A stretch of 64,000 bases of DNA from Porphyrobacter sp. YT40 (GTDB lineage: Bacteria; Pseudomonadota; Alphaproteobacteria; Sphingomonadales; Sphingomonadaceae). The notes under the pieces were generated by a model. That model did no database searches, was not told where the DNA came from, and was given only the letters and a program-made list of their open reading frames with translations. The stretch spans positions 62,001 through 126,000 of the forward strand of contig NZ_CP041223.1 of the NCBI RefSeq assembly GCF_006542605.1, written 5' to 3'. The position numbers and the translations under genes are program-made. Positions 11,785 to 23,116 of the stretch are shown piece by piece; the first letter of the stretch is position 1, and each line of letters opens with the position of its first letter.

Positions 11785-12969
11785 TCACAAATCGTTGCGG
11801 TGGCTCCAGTCGATGATCCCGTCGATACAAGCGCTGAGATGTTCGGGCTGGCCCTGGTAGAAATGGGTCGCGCCCTTGATGCTCACAAATTCCTTGTTCG
11901 CAACGGTGAGCGCGTTGTGAATGATCGGATTATGGCTCGCGGGAACCGCGTCGTCCGCTTCATTCTCGATCTGCAGCACAGGGGTCCGATGGATCTTTGT
12001 CGCGTTAACGGCAGCCTTGGAGTTGGATAGGTCGTAGGACCATTGCGACAGCCACGAGCGCAGGGTTGAGAATCGCGCCAAACCAGCGGGTCCCACGTTC
12101 ACCGTGCGTGGATTGCCAAGATAGGATGCCCCCGGCGCGCGTCCATTGGGGTCGATCGTCGGATCAATCCAGCGCACGTCGCACATCGTGCGGTGCGTGA
12201 CGAAGGCGCGTTCGGTTTCGCCGTCGTTGCGACGACGGAGCGTGGCAAGCATTTCCTCGGCCCAGGCGGTAATTCTGCGATTGCGGGCCCGCTGCCTCTC
12301 GCGGAAGGCGGCGATGAAGTCAGCGGTGAATGGTGGTTTGTTCGGGCAGTCCGGACTATAGATATCGAATTCGAGATCGCGCGTGTCCGGGTCGAATTCG
12401 TCGATGACGGAGGGGTCAAGCCATTCGGTCAGCACTTCCGCCCGGCTGAGGTGGGCGGCGATTAAGACTATTCCGTCAACCCGCTGCAGCCGCGCTGCTG
12501 TCAGGTCATAAAGGTCGCCGGCGGGCGTGTGGGTGATTGTCGGATGTTCAGACTGGGCCGCATAAAACAGCGATAGCGAGCCGCCGCCCGACCATCCCAC
12601 CAGGATCACCTTTTCATAACCCAGCGACTCGCGCGCGTGGCGCACCCACTGGCCCATGTCGTAGGCGACCTTTTCCATAATCAGCGCACTATCGTTTCTC
12701 GGGTAGCGACTCGACGCGCAAAGTACGTGCAACCCCGCATCGGCAAGCACCTCAGGCATTGGGAGCAGCTGGGCCGTGGCTGTGGGGTGCATGAACAAAT
12801 AGACCGCCTTAGATGGCCGCGCTCTCTGCCGGAACAGCTGGCCTTCCAGCTCGGTCGTGCCCTCGGCGCCCGCAAAACTGTAGGTCTCCGTCATCCCCGG
12901 TTGATCGCGGAAGCGAACGATTTCGGGAAGGCGATCCCATAGCGCCTTTGTCGGCAATCCTCTCTCCAT
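11785..12969 (-). CDS. Alpha/beta hydrolase
   Basis: A 394-residue alpha/beta hydrolase. The nucleophile elbow is GWSGGG at residues 125-130 (Ser127), preceded by the strand VILV. A C-terminal GATHFYQGQPEH probably holds the catalytic His. There is no signal peptide. The ATG at 12969 lies 7 bases after AAGGA; the ATG at 12975 is too close to it. The gene stands alone between the hydrolase remnant and the Tn3 transposon. The protein is longer than typical haloalkane dehalogenase or dienelactone hydrolase relatives, and I cannot name a substrate. A role as a phthalate-ester hydrolase feeding the catabolic genes nearby is possible but not shown by sequence. Confidence 0.8.
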   Translation of the reverse strand: MERGLPTKALWDRLPEIVRFRDQPGMTETYSFAGAEGTTELEGQLFRQRARPSKAVYLFMHPTATAQLLPMPEVLADAGLHVLCASSRYPRNDSALIMEKVAYDMGQWVRHARESLGYEKVILVGWSGGGSLSLFYAAQSEHPTITHTPAGDLYDLTAARLQRVDGIVLIAAHLSRAEVLTEWLDPSVIDEFDPDTRDLEFDIYSPDCPNKPPFTADFIAAFRERQRARNRRITAWAEEMLATLRRRNDGETERAFVTHRTMCDVRWIDPTIDPNGRAPGASYLGNPRTVNVGPAGLARFSTLRSWLSQWSYDLSNSKAAVNATKIHRTPVLQIENEADDAVPASHNPIIHNALTVANKEFVSIKGATHFYQGQPEHLSACIDGIIDWSHRNDL

Positions 12970-13152
12970 GGCCATATCCTTAGTTATCTAACTATAATTG
13001 CGTATTACCGTACTCCAGTCAAGGGAAGGGCTTCCCATGCGAAGGGGCGCGCACTGAGCAACCATCCCCTCCCCTGTTTGCCCAAATAGGTAGCGGTTTT
13101 CCGTTGTCCTCGGTCACGATAGGTACGTTTTTAGGGCGGTACAGCCTATAGA

Positions 13153-13190
13153 GGGTCGTGCGGCTGAGCGCAACAGGAAAGTGTCGTAAG
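13153..13190. repeat. Left terminal inverted repeat of the Tn3-family element
   Basis: 38 bases beginning GGGTCGTGCGGCTGAGCG and ending GTGTCGTAAG. It differs from the complement of the right end at two positions. On the minus strand an open frame crosses this repeat into the left flank (LSRTTLYRLYRPKNVPIV, stop near 13023). It looks like the tail of a helix-turn-helix protein but has no start codon. Confidence 0.92.
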
Positions 13191-13205
13191 GGGCATTATT
13201 TCCTT

Positions 13206-16200
13206 TCAAAAGTCCCATTCGGAATTAGGTTGGCGTAGCGGTCTGAGGCCGCCGTTTGCGACGGCGTCAGGCACGGAGAAGTCGTAGCGGCCGAGGAAAT
13301 TGATGTGACGCCAAGATATCGGCGAGAGCCGAGCGATATCGGCGGGCAGCGGCGGCGTCCCGGCCTCGCTGAGTTGGCGCACGGTTTCCTGCATGTAGAC
13401 AGCGTTCCAGTGGACGATGGAGTTGAGGGCCAGACCGAGGACCCCAAGCTGCTCCTCTTGGCCCTGACGCAGAGGGCTTCTGATTTCGCCCCGATCGCCG
13501 TGATGGACGCGCCGACCGAGCTTGTGGCGCAATTCCTGCCGGTTGAGCTGAAACAATATTCGTCGCCGGAACGGCCGGTCATCGATGTATCGCAGGATAT
13601 GCAGCGTCTTGATGATGCGGCCGAGTTCAGACAGGGCCTTGGCCAGCGTTGTTGGGCGGTCTTTGACCTGCAGCATTCGCATGACGCCTGCGGCCTTGAG
13701 GTGGCCGAGCTTGAGCGATCCGGCCAAGCGGATAAGGTCGGACCAGTTTTCCCGGATCAGATTGATTTTAACCCTGCCCCAGGCGGTCTGATCGAACGGC
13801 CCATAGCTCGCCTGGCGGTCGATACGCCAGAGTTTGGCGTCGCCGATGTCCGCCAGACGGGGGCTGAACCGGTAGCCCAAGAGCCAGAACAGACCGAAAA
13901 TGGCGTCGGAATAGGCGGCGGTGTCGGTCATGATCTCCAGAGGATCGAGCTCGGTTTCCTGCTCCAGCAGGAGAGCCAGGACGACCAGGCTGTCGCGCAA
14001 CGTGCCGGGGATGACCGCTCCGGTCAGACCGCTGAACTGATTGGAAATCATGTTGTACCAAGTGACGCCGCGCTCCTGGCCGTAATATTTGGGGTTGGGC
14101 CCGGCGTGTATGGCGCTCGACGGAGCGACAAAACGCATGCCGTCGGCGCTGGCCACCTCGCCTGCGCCCCAATGTTGGACGATATCCAGACGACTGTGAG
14201 CGGAAACGATCGCGGCGTTGGCCGCGGCGATGGTCTCGGGCCGAATGAAATTCTGACCGACCCAAGAAAGACGGTCGCGACGCAGAGCCGCAAATTCCGG
14301 GCGCACGATCGGCTCAAGACCGATGTTGCAGGCGCCGCCGACCAGGGTCGCGCACAGGCTTATCTCGAAGTGCTCGACGGTGGCCTGACGCTCGCTCAGA
14401 TGCGTAAAGGACTTGGCAAATCCGGTTCGCGCCATGACTTCAAGAAAGATGTCGGGCATTCCGGCCTTCGGCATGCGCGTTTGGACGGCGGCGCGAAGTG
14501 CTCGAAGGCTCTCGGGTTCATCAAGCTTGTCGAGGGGCGTGACCACAATCCCCATCTTGTCGGCGACCGTCTCAAAACGCAGGTCCGGATTGTCGCCGGC
14601 GCGCGCAACGACATGTCGATATGCCTCGTCGAGAAGGCGGGAGAGACCGTCAATCTCAATGTCGGCTTCCAGAGATCGGCCCAGGGCGCGTGCTACCATC
14701 AACCTGGAATTGTGCCAGGACTCGCCCTCGAGCATCCCGCGCCGGGGATCCCCGTATCGGATGCCGGGCTTGGCGAACACATCGCGACGCTTGATCGCCA
14801 GACGCCACGCATCGATGATCGCGAAGACATAGGCCTTCGGGTCGCGCATCCTGCCATCGTCATCCAGGACATGTTGCCTCCACGCCTTCGAGACCGCAGC
14901 GATCGGTGCGCCGCGCATCTTGACGAGAGAGGACCAGTCGTCCACGCCCTTGAGGTAGCTGATCGCGGCCTTGACGTTTTTGCCACCTGGGGCAGCGTCG
15001 GTCTCGATGCGGGTAGCGATTTCAAAGAACAATCGCCGGGCGCTCCGCCATTTTGTTCGCAGTTGATCATAGGGCTTGGTCTCCGCGGGCTTGGCGATCG
15101 CCTCCACCTTGGACATGGCGGCCTCGATGTCGGGACGGGGCAACCGCTCGAAGAGCACATCTCGCCATTCATTGAGGGGCAGGGCGTCGTCGGTCAAAAC
15201 CAACAGACCCATTGCGTGGAGCAGCATCGCGGCGCCATCGAGATCGCGCAGACTGCGCAGGCGGGCCTGTTTGTCGGCGGCTTCAGCCCCTTTCACCAAG
15301 TCGGCGAGCAGAGCCTCGGCCAGCTCGGCGGCGTCGTCCTGGGCCGCCGCTTCGAGCGTATGGAAGAGCGCGGCTACGGTCGCGGTTCGACGAGGCTCCT
15401 GAAGGGCGGCGATGGCCGAGGGCTTGCCGACGCGCGCTACCCGCGCGAGCCGCTCAAGGGTTGTGGCGGGAACGCCCCGCGGTGGCGCCGGCCGCAGATT
15501 GAACGCCCGGACCGCATCGAGCCGATCAAGGTGTCGGAAGAGTTCGGTCGGCATGCGCTTGGAGGGAACGGTCCGGAGCGCGTCCAGGGCGGCGAACGTG
15601 GATGTGTCGCCATCGTCAAACAGCGCGGCGATGCGCACGCGCTGGTCATCGCTCAAGCTGGCGACCAGATGGCGCCAAAGCCTGGTCCGCGCACGATCGC
15701 GGATCCTGCCAACCAGGCGCTCGACGACCGTGACGCCCGGCAGCAGCACCTTGTTGGCGATCAGCCAGGCCGCAGCTCGATCAATCAGGGGGCCGGGCCG
15801 ATCGTCGCCGCTCCAGCAAAGGGCGTAGAGCCATCGGGTCAGCCGGAAACGTGCCACCGCGTTGTCGCCAAAGTCCGTGAAGCCGCAGTGCGTCCGGATG
15901 AGCGCGAGGTGCCGGATGCGTCGGCTTCCCGCAAAATAGGCGTCCACGTCCGTGCCGGGTTCAAGAGCGAGTTGTTCGATCACGGCCGCCAGGACCGACG
16001 CTGGGATCTCGGCGGGCGAGACTGGAAATGCGCCCAGAAACCGGGCGCTCGTCAGCATCACGGCAAAGCCGAGCCGATTGTGGTCGCCGCGCAGAGTTCC
16101 AATGAGGTCGCGATCAGTTTGGTCCAGATGGAAATATCGCGCGAGTTGATCGGCCGACGGTTCGCCATCAAAGCGGGCAAAGCCCTGACGCTGGGCGTCA

Positions 16201-16220
16201 GTGAGGTGACGGGTGGGCAT
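13206..16220 (-). CDS. tnpA: Tn3-family transposase
   Basis: A 1004-residue Tn3-family DDE transposase of full length. It begins MPTRHLTDAQRQGFARFDGE, and the C-terminal half shows the family sequences around the catalytic residues, for example HAGPNPKYYGQERGVTWYNM, LDPLEIMTDTAAYSDAIFGL and ALNSIVHWNAVYMQETVRQL. The enzyme binds the 38-bp ends and makes cointegrates, which TnpR then resolves. The start at 16220 is the ATG nearest the res region; a longer frame upstream would cover res. No frameshift was seen. Confidence 0.95.
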   Translation of the reverse strand: MPTRHLTDAQRQGFARFDGEPSADQLARYFHLDQTDRDLIGTLRGDHNRLGFAVMLTSARFLGAFPVSPAEIPASVLAAVIEQLALEPGTDVDAYFAGSRRIRHLALIRTHCGFTDFGDNAVARFRLTRWLYALCWSGDDRPGPLIDRAAAWLIANKVLLPGVTVVERLVGRIRDRARTRLWRHLVASLSDDQRVRIAALFDDGDTSTFAALDALRTVPSKRMPTELFRHLDRLDAVRAFNLRPAPPRGVPATTLERLARVARVGKPSAIAALQEPRRTATVAALFHTLEAAAQDDAAELAEALLADLVKGAEAADKQARLRSLRDLDGAAMLLHAMGLLVLTDDALPLNEWRDVLFERLPRPDIEAAMSKVEAIAKPAETKPYDQLRTKWRSARRLFFEIATRIETDAAPGGKNVKAAISYLKGVDDWSSLVKMRGAPIAAVSKAWRQHVLDDDGRMRDPKAYVFAIIDAWRLAIKRRDVFAKPGIRYGDPRRGMLEGESWHNSRLMVARALGRSLEADIEIDGLSRLLDEAYRHVVARAGDNPDLRFETVADKMGIVVTPLDKLDEPESLRALRAAVQTRMPKAGMPDIFLEVMARTGFAKSFTHLSERQATVEHFEISLCATLVGGACNIGLEPIVRPEFAALRRDRLSWVGQNFIRPETIAAANAAIVSAHSRLDIVQHWGAGEVASADGMRFVAPSSAIHAGPNPKYYGQERGVTWYNMISNQFSGLTGAVIPGTLRDSLVVLALLLEQETELDPLEIMTDTAAYSDAIFGLFWLLGYRFSPRLADIGDAKLWRIDRQASYGPFDQTAWGRVKINLIRENWSDLIRLAGSLKLGHLKAAGVMRMLQVKDRPTTLAKALSELGRIIKTLHILRYIDDRPFRRRILFQLNRQELRHKLGRRVHHGDRGEIRSPLRQGQEEQLGVLGLALNSIVHWNAVYMQETVRQLSEAGTPPLPADIARLSPISWRHINFLGRYDFSVPDAVANGGLRPLRQPNSEWDF

Positions 16221-16351
16221 ACCGTGCGAAACTTTCAACTTTTGCGAAGGGGACGGCCCATGCCGATAAACAAGGCGAATTTCTTCGCAAAACATATGTG
16301 CGAAACAAAATTGTTTTGCAGTAACTTTCGCACAATATCTGGAGCAGTCGC
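16221..16351. promoter_or_regulatory. res resolution site and divergent tnpA/tnpR promoters
   Basis: This 131-bp gap between divergent tnpA and tnpR has repeated TGTGCGAAA/TTTCGCACA-type sequences (near 16222-16230, 16273-16280, 16297-16306 and 16327-16335) in AT-rich DNA. That is the layout expected for resolvase-binding subsites. By analogy with Tn3, TnpR would both recombine here and repress the two genes. Confidence 0.7.
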
Positions 16352-16912
16352 ATGAAGCTCGGCTACGCGCGCGTTTCCACCGAGGATCAGAACTTGGAAA
16401 TCCAGCGCGGTCGGCTCTCGGAGGCGGGCTGTGAAATGATGTTCGAAGAGAAAATATCGGGGGCCGCTCGTGGCCGGCCCGAGCTTGAAAAGCTGATGGG
16501 TCACCTGCGCAAAGACGATGTTCTCGTCGTCGCCCGCCTCGATCGTTTGGCGCGATCCACCATCGAACTCCTGCACATCGCGGAACGCATCAAGGAAAAG
16601 CAGGCAGGATTACAATCGCTTGATGAACCTTGGGCCGATACCACGTCCCCGTCTGGCGTGATGATCATGACCGTATTCGCTGGGATCGCCCAGTTCGAGC
16701 GGACTCTCATATTGAGCCGAACCGAGGAGGGGCGAAAGGCGGCGATGGCGCGCGGTGTGAGCTTCGGACGCCCAAAGAAAATGCGCCCAGATCAGGCGGA
16801 GCTCGCTCGCCAACTCGTTCTCGAGGGTAAGTCCATTAGCGCCGTCGCAAGGACCTTCAACGTTCACCCGGCCACCATCTATCGCTGTATCGAGCCAAAC
16901 AGTGCCTTATGA
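16352..16912 (+). CDS. tnpR: Tn3-family resolvase (serine recombinase)
   Basis: A 186-residue serine recombinase. Catalytic Ser9 lies in GYARVSTEDQ (4-13). The resolvase domain continues with VVARLDRLARSTIELL and MTVFAGIAQFERTLILSRT. The C-terminal helix-turn-helix is KSISAVARTFNVHPATIYRC. It resolves cointegrates at res. The stop codon lies inside the right terminal inverted repeat, as is usual for compact Tn3 elements. Confidence 0.95.
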   Translation: MKLGYARVSTEDQNLEIQRGRLSEAGCEMMFEEKISGAARGRPELEKLMGHLRKDDVLVVARLDRLARSTIELLHIAERIKEKQAGLQSLDEPWADTTSPSGVMIMTVFAGIAQFERTLILSRTEEGRKAAMARGVSFGRPKKMRPDQAELARQLVLEGKSISAVARTFNVHPATIYRCIEPNSAL

Positions 16913-16943
16913 CACTTTCCTGTTCCGCTCAGCCGCACGACCC
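16906..16943. repeat. Right terminal inverted repeat of the Tn3-family element
   Basis: CTTATGACACTTTCCTGTTC at its left side and CGCACGACCC at its outer end. It is complementary to the left repeat at 36 of 38 positions. The next base (16944) is the A of an in-frame ATG of the 2-hydroxyacid dehydrogenase gene. Confidence 0.92.
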
Positions 16944-17756
16944 ATGAACAAGGTGACCGCGGATTTTATCGATCGGTTACCCCCTTCCATCCGGCTTGTA
17001 GCGACTTACTCCGTGGGTATCGACCATATCGATCTCAGGGCGCTGCAAGCTCGGAGAATAGCATTGGTGAACACGCCCGACGTGCTCACCGAAGCCACGG
17101 CGGACATAGCCTGGCTCCTCCTCCTCGGAGCGGCCAGGCGCGCAAGCGAAGCGGAGGCTTTGTTGCGGTCGGGGATGTGGACCGGTTGGGAACCGAACCA
17201 GCTCGTCGGTACGGATATTCACGGCTCGACCTTGGGTATTCTCGGTTTTGGCCGGATCGGCCGCGCGGTCGCTCGCCGAGCGGCAGGGTTTGGCATGAAC
17301 ATACTGACCTCGGTCCGTTCATCGTCCGCGGGTGATCCACCCCCTCCCGGGACGATCATTTGTTCATCGATGGAGGAAGTCCTGGCTGGCAGCGATTTTC
17401 TATCTTTGCATTTGCCATTGACCGAGGAGACGCAAAACTGGCTCAATGCAGAGCGCATAGCTTCGATGAAATCTGGTGCGATCGTGATCAACACGGCACG
17501 GGGAGGGTTGATCGATGAAACAGCCCTGATTGCGGCGTTGCAATCCGGCAAGCTCGGCGGCGCCGGGCTCGACGTTTTTGTCGGCGAGCCCGATATTCGC
17601 CGCGATCTTGTAGAGGCACCTAACACCTTCCTCCTGCCGCATCTCGGAAGTGCGACGAGACGCGCAAGGGAAGGTATGGGCTTAAGCTTGGCGCGCGATA
17701 TCGCCGCTTTCTTTGCCGGCCGGCCGGTCGAAAATGGCGTAGGTGTCTCGAAATGA
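16944..17756 (+). pseudogene. D-isomer 2-hydroxyacid dehydrogenase, 5' end lost at the Tn3 junction
   Basis: 270 codons of an NAD(P)-dependent 2-hydroxyacid dehydrogenase (glyoxylate/hydroxypyruvate reductase type). Visible are TYSVGIDHID (21-30), the nucleotide loop LGFGRIG (100-106), the catalytic Arg in INTARGGLID, the Glu in VGEPD and the His in LPHLGSAT. The family usually has about 45-50 more N-terminal residues before the VTADFIDRLP segment. These are missing because the Tn3 end abuts the gene. An ATG sits exactly at the junction, so a shortened protein could be made. The gene overlaps the glycerate kinase by 4 bases, and the two enzymes work on adjacent C3 intermediates. Confidence 0.85.
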
Positions 17757-19042
17757 GCGCGCTCGTTGATCTCGAGGCGAGGCAAAGGGTACAGCTTGAT
17801 GCTCTCCTGTCGACAGCATTGAACGCTGCCGGCGTCGAAGGCAAGCTTGAGCGCTTTCTCCCCTCAGTTCCTCTCGGTCGAACCGTCGTCATCGGAGGGG
17901 GCAAGGCCGCGGCAGCGATGGCGAATGAGCTTGCCAGACTTTGGCCGGCCCCGCTTTCCGGCGCCGTCGTTGTGCCTTACGGCCATCAATCGCCTTCCTA
18001 TTCCGGTCCAATTCAGATTTTGGAGGCTGGTCACCCGGTTCCCGACGGGAACAGCGTGGTGGCTGCGGACCGCATGATGGAGTTGGTCAAAGATCTTTCT
18101 CACGATGATCTCGTCATCGCGCTGATGTCTGGCGGGGCTTCGGCGCTTCTTGTCGGCTTGCCCGAAGGCGTCAGCCTTGAAGATAAGCAAGGACTGAACA
18201 AGGCCTTGCTGAAAAGCGGGGCAACAATTTCCGAAATCAATGCGGTGCGCAAGCAGATTTCCACGGTGAAGGGCGGCCGACTGGCGCATGCGGTAGGTAA
18301 GGCGCGCCTGCTCACTCTTGCCGTCTCAGACATACCGGGAGACGACATTCGCAAGATCGGGTCTGGTCCGACGATTGCCAATGCGGCGGAAGCCGTTGCG
18401 GCGACACCGATTCTCGAGCGATATGGCATAGATGTTCCGGAATCCATCAACCGGCACCTGCGGAAGGGTTTGGATAATCCCTCACCTGACGATCGATCAA
18501 GACGGGCAGGTGATAGTGCGTTCCTGATCGTCAAGCCGGGCGATATTCTCATTGCAGCAGCCCGGTGCGCCGAAAGCGTCGGCTACAAGCCGATCATTCT
18601 GGGGGATGACCTGGAGGGGGAGGCGCGTGAATTGGGTTCCGCGCATGCAAAGCTGGCGCTCGAAACGCTTCGAGCGGGGCGTAGGGCATGCATTCTGTCC
18701 GGCGGAGAGACGAGCGTGACCGTCTCCGGCCGAGGCAGAGGAGGCAGGAACAGCGAATATCTTCTGGGCTTTGTGCTGGCGACAGCGGGGCAGGAAGGGA
18801 TTGCGGCGCTGGCAGTCGATACCGATGGCCTGGATGGCGCCGGCGACAATGCGGGAGCTGTTGCGTTCGCGTCGACCTTGACGCGCGCTGCCGGGAAGAA
18901 ACTGGATGCTGCGGCCTATTTGCGCCGCAACGATTCCTATAGCTTCTTCGCTGCGCTGGACGATCTCGTCGTAACAGGACCCACATGCACGAACGTCAAC
19001 GATTTCCGGGCCATTCTCATCGATCCGGTGATTGATCGCTAA
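17753..19042 (+). CDS. Glycerate 2-kinase (MOFRL/TtuD family)
   Basis: A 429-residue protein of the glycerate kinase family also annotated as hydroxypyruvate reductase TtuD. The N-terminal domain has VVIGGGKAAAAMANEL (45-60), GHPVPDGNS and MSGGASALLVGLPEGVSLED. The C-terminal MOFRL domain has ILSGGETSVTVSGRGRGGRN, LAVDTDGLDGAGDNAGA and the final GPTCTNVNDFRAIL. It phosphorylates glycerate to 2-phosphoglycerate. The start overlaps the upstream dehydrogenase stop (ATGA), so they form one operon converting hydroxypyruvate or tartronate semialdehyde to a glycolytic intermediate. Its end overlaps the convergent next gene by 26 bases. Confidence 0.9.
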   Translation: MSALVDLEARQRVQLDALLSTALNAAGVEGKLERFLPSVPLGRTVVIGGGKAAAAMANELARLWPAPLSGAVVVPYGHQSPSYSGPIQILEAGHPVPDGNSVVAADRMMELVKDLSHDDLVIALMSGGASALLVGLPEGVSLEDKQGLNKALLKSGATISEINAVRKQISTVKGGRLAHAVGKARLLTLAVSDIPGDDIRKIGSGPTIANAAEAVAATPILERYGIDVPESINRHLRKGLDNPSPDDRSRRAGDSAFLIVKPGDILIAAARCAESVGYKPIILGDDLEGEARELGSAHAKLALETLRAGRRACILSGGETSVTVSGRGRGGRNSEYLLGFVLATAGQEGIAALAVDTDGLDGAGDNAGAVAFASTLTRAAGKKLDAAAYLRRNDSYSFFAALDDLVVTGPTCTNVNDFRAILIDPVIDR

Positions 19043-19667
19043 GCTTGGTCGGTAGTCTGGTTAAACCATCGTGCCTCTGATTCCATTGACTTTGTGCGGC
19101 CGCCAACGCTGCCGGTGTGTCCAGGTCAAAGTGAATACCGGGATCGTCAATATGGATGGGAACGACAGACGCGCGATATTTTTCGAGAAGTGAGCGTGCG
19201 CCAGTATCACCTGAGAGATTCAGCAGCGCGGGGAAAAAATCAGAACCCCATGTGATCGGATTCCCCCTTCGCCCATCGCTTATAGGAACCAAAATCGTCG
19301 ATGGGGTCGCTTGCTGAGCCATCCTTTGCAAGAGGCTTGCCGGGACAAATGGCATGTCGCCCAGACAAATGATCGCAGCACGCGTATCTTGCGGCAGCGC
19401 GGAGATCCCAGCGATCAATGAATGGGCCATTCCCCGACGGGCGTCGGAAGCTCGGGTCTGGCATAGTTCGCGCTTCCCAAGGATATCCCTGAGTTCAGCG
19501 GCATCCGCGTCCGTTACGATATGAGGCGGCGGTAAACCCGCCTGTTCGATTGTATCGACGATATGCGCCAGCACTGGCCGTCCGCCCAGATTGGTCCGGA
19601 GCTTGTCGAAGCCCATCCGGCTCGAACGGCCGGCGGCCAGCACTATCGGTCGCACGCACATGTGCAT
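19017..19667 (-). CDS. MobA/MocA-like nucleotidyltransferase
   Basis: A 216-residue nucleotidyltransferase of the MobA-like NTP transferase family. The signature VLAAGRSSRMGFDKL is at residues 9-23 and the metal-binding ICLGDMPFVP near 100. The closest characterised relatives are MocA, which adds CMP to the molybdenum cofactor, and similar maturases of aldehyde oxidase/xanthine dehydrogenase enzymes. No molybdenum enzyme is encoded nearby, but moaA lies at 35998-37038. The start at 19667 is one of two close ATGs. It lies downstream of the MFS gene in the same orientation. Confidence 0.8.
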   Translation of the reverse strand: MHMCVRPIVLAAGRSSRMGFDKLRTNLGGRPVLAHIVDTIEQAGLPPPHIVTDADAAELRDILGKRELCQTRASDARRGMAHSLIAGISALPQDTRAAIICLGDMPFVPASLLQRMAQQATPSTILVPISDGRRGNPITWGSDFFPALLNLSGDTGARSLLEKYRASVVPIHIDDPGIHFDLDTPAALAAAQSQWNQRHDGLTRLPTKLSDQSPDR

Positions 19668-19832
19668 TCGTCTTTAGTAATTGCCGGAGAGCACGTCATG
19701 CGCCCAGCGGTTGGATAGGTTCGTATAGGGGTGCGCTACCCTTTCCGATCATACTCCCGTCCCATTCCCGCACAGCCATCTCCAATCCTCCCCACCATTT
19801 CCGCGACTGGCGGTTCATGTGTTCAGATGGCG

Positions 19833-21050
19833 TTAGTGGATATTTGCACCATCGTCGATCATGCCGCCCGTCGGCTGGATGGTAAGGAGTGTTATCAAAG
19901 CAAAGATGACGCAGGCCAGGCCGAGAAGGGCAAAGTACCACCAGATACCATTGGCCAGTAAAGAGAAGTAAATTGCGGGTACGAAGAACGCGGCGGCAGA
20001 GCCGCTCTGGACGACAACACCGTTAGCCAGGCCAACAATAGCGGTGTTCTTGAGAACGCGTGGAATCATGATCATGACCACCGCCACCATCGTACCAGGC
20101 GTGGCGAAACCCCAGACCATCAAGCTCACAATCGTTAAGGTTACGCTCGATTGAGGCAGGAAAAGAGAGATGCTCGCCATACAGGCTAAGACGGATATGG
20201 TTGCGGCAACGAGCTTGAACGAGTGACCGCGGGAGAGAAGAAAGCCGGTCAATATCCCTCCGCAGATACTGGCGATATTCGAGATCGCTACGGCAGCAGA
20301 TCCCATGGATACGGAAACACCAAGAGTCTTGGCCATGTATTGAGGCATGACGATATTGACGCCAAAACCAGCGATGGTGAGTATCGCGAATGCGGCCGCC
20401 AACCGGAGTACGCCCGATTCTCCGATCACCGCCCGCAAGGCGTCGTCGTTGCCAGCGGTTCCGCGGGACGTCTGTCCAGGCACCGGGAGCAAGCCGACGG
20501 AAAGGGCAAGGCCGGCTGCCGCCGCACCATGAATGACGAATGGCAGACGCCAGTGTTCGGTTGCGGAGAATGGAGCGGCAAGGAGCAGACCGGCGCTTAT
20601 GCCTGCGGCGAAATAGGTCGACCAGAGCGCCATGGCCCCGGTTTGCCGTTTTCCCGATGTAGTCATGATGAGGAGCGAAGGAGCGGCAGCGGTGATCGCT
20701 ACAAAGCCGATACCTTCGATCAGACGTGCCGCTTCGATCAGGCCCAAGCTGTCGCTTATGTAGCAAATGGCGTTTGCGATCACGATGAGCACACATGCGC
20801 CAGCGAGCATGGGCCGAGCACCGTACCTATCGACTGCTGACCCGCCCAGGGTTGAGCCGAGTGTGGGAGCAATGAACAGGAGACCGATAATCCAGCCGAT
20901 CTCCTGCGGAGAAGAGCCGAGCGCCTTGCCCATATCCGCTGCGATCGGCGCCATCTTGCCGGCGGACGCTATGGCAAGCAGACCGTAACAATAGACAAGA
21001 AAGATTGAGCCCCAGCCTGCGCTTTCGGCTTTCGATGTCGTGACGGTCAT
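19833..21050 (-). CDS. MFS transporter, probably aromatic-acid uptake
   Basis: A 405-residue major facilitator with about 12 membrane segments. The first helix is SIFLVYCYGLLAIASAGKMA, and the helix 2-3 loop is GGSAVDRYGARPML. The start at 21050 follows GGGGGATACC. It is the last gene after ligK-ligU-ligI on the minus strand, 144 bases downstream of ligI, so import of protocatechuate or a related acid for the lig pathway is the natural guess. The sequence does not show the substrate. Confidence 0.85.
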   Translation of the reverse strand: MTVTTSKAESAGWGSIFLVYCYGLLAIASAGKMAPIAADMGKALGSSPQEIGWIIGLLFIAPTLGSTLGGSAVDRYGARPMLAGACVLIVIANAICYISDSLGLIEAARLIEGIGFVAITAAAPSLLIMTTSGKRQTGAMALWSTYFAAGISAGLLLAAPFSATEHWRLPFVIHGAAAAGLALSVGLLPVPGQTSRGTAGNDDALRAVIGESGVLRLAAAFAILTIAGFGVNIVMPQYMAKTLGVSVSMGSAAVAISNIASICGGILTGFLLSRGHSFKLVAATISVLACMASISLFLPQSSVTLTIVSLMVWGFATPGTMVAVVMIMIPRVLKNTAIVGLANGVVVQSGSAAAFFVPAIYFSLLANGIWWYFALLGLACVIFALITLLTIQPTGGMIDDGANIH

Positions 21051-21194
21051 AAGGTATCCCCCTCTATGCCCGCCCTCCGTCTGCGTGAACTCAACTGCGG
21101 AACCGCCGCAGCCTGGTTCAGACTGGTTGGCGGCTATCGATCTCCATGCCAATGAAGCGCATGCCCCCGTTTCGACGGTGACAGCATCCATGCT

Positions 21195-23108
<1,914 letters not shown>

Positions 23109-23116
<8 letters not shown>

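Larger units (their letters stand above)
13153..16943. mobile_element. Tn3-family transposon (tnpA-res-tnpR)
   Basis: A 3.8-kb element bounded by 38-bp inverted repeats starting GGGTCGTGCGGCTGAGCG, matching at 36 of 38 positions. It carries only a divergent tnpA and tnpR with a res region between them, and no passenger genes. The 5-mers outside the ends (ATAGA and ATGAA) are not identical, so the target duplication is missing and the flanks have been rearranged. The right end lies directly against the 5'-truncated 2-hydroxyacid dehydrogenase gene. Confidence 0.93.

Noticed and set aside
13305..16355. A 1016-codon open frame on the plus strand
   Set aside because: It is antisense to the Tn3 transposase, has no recognisable domain and reflects the high-GC third-position pattern.
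19731..19961. A 76-codon plus-strand frame in the gap before the MFS gene
   Set aside because: Most of it is antisense to the MFS C-terminus; no ribosome-binding site or conserved composition.
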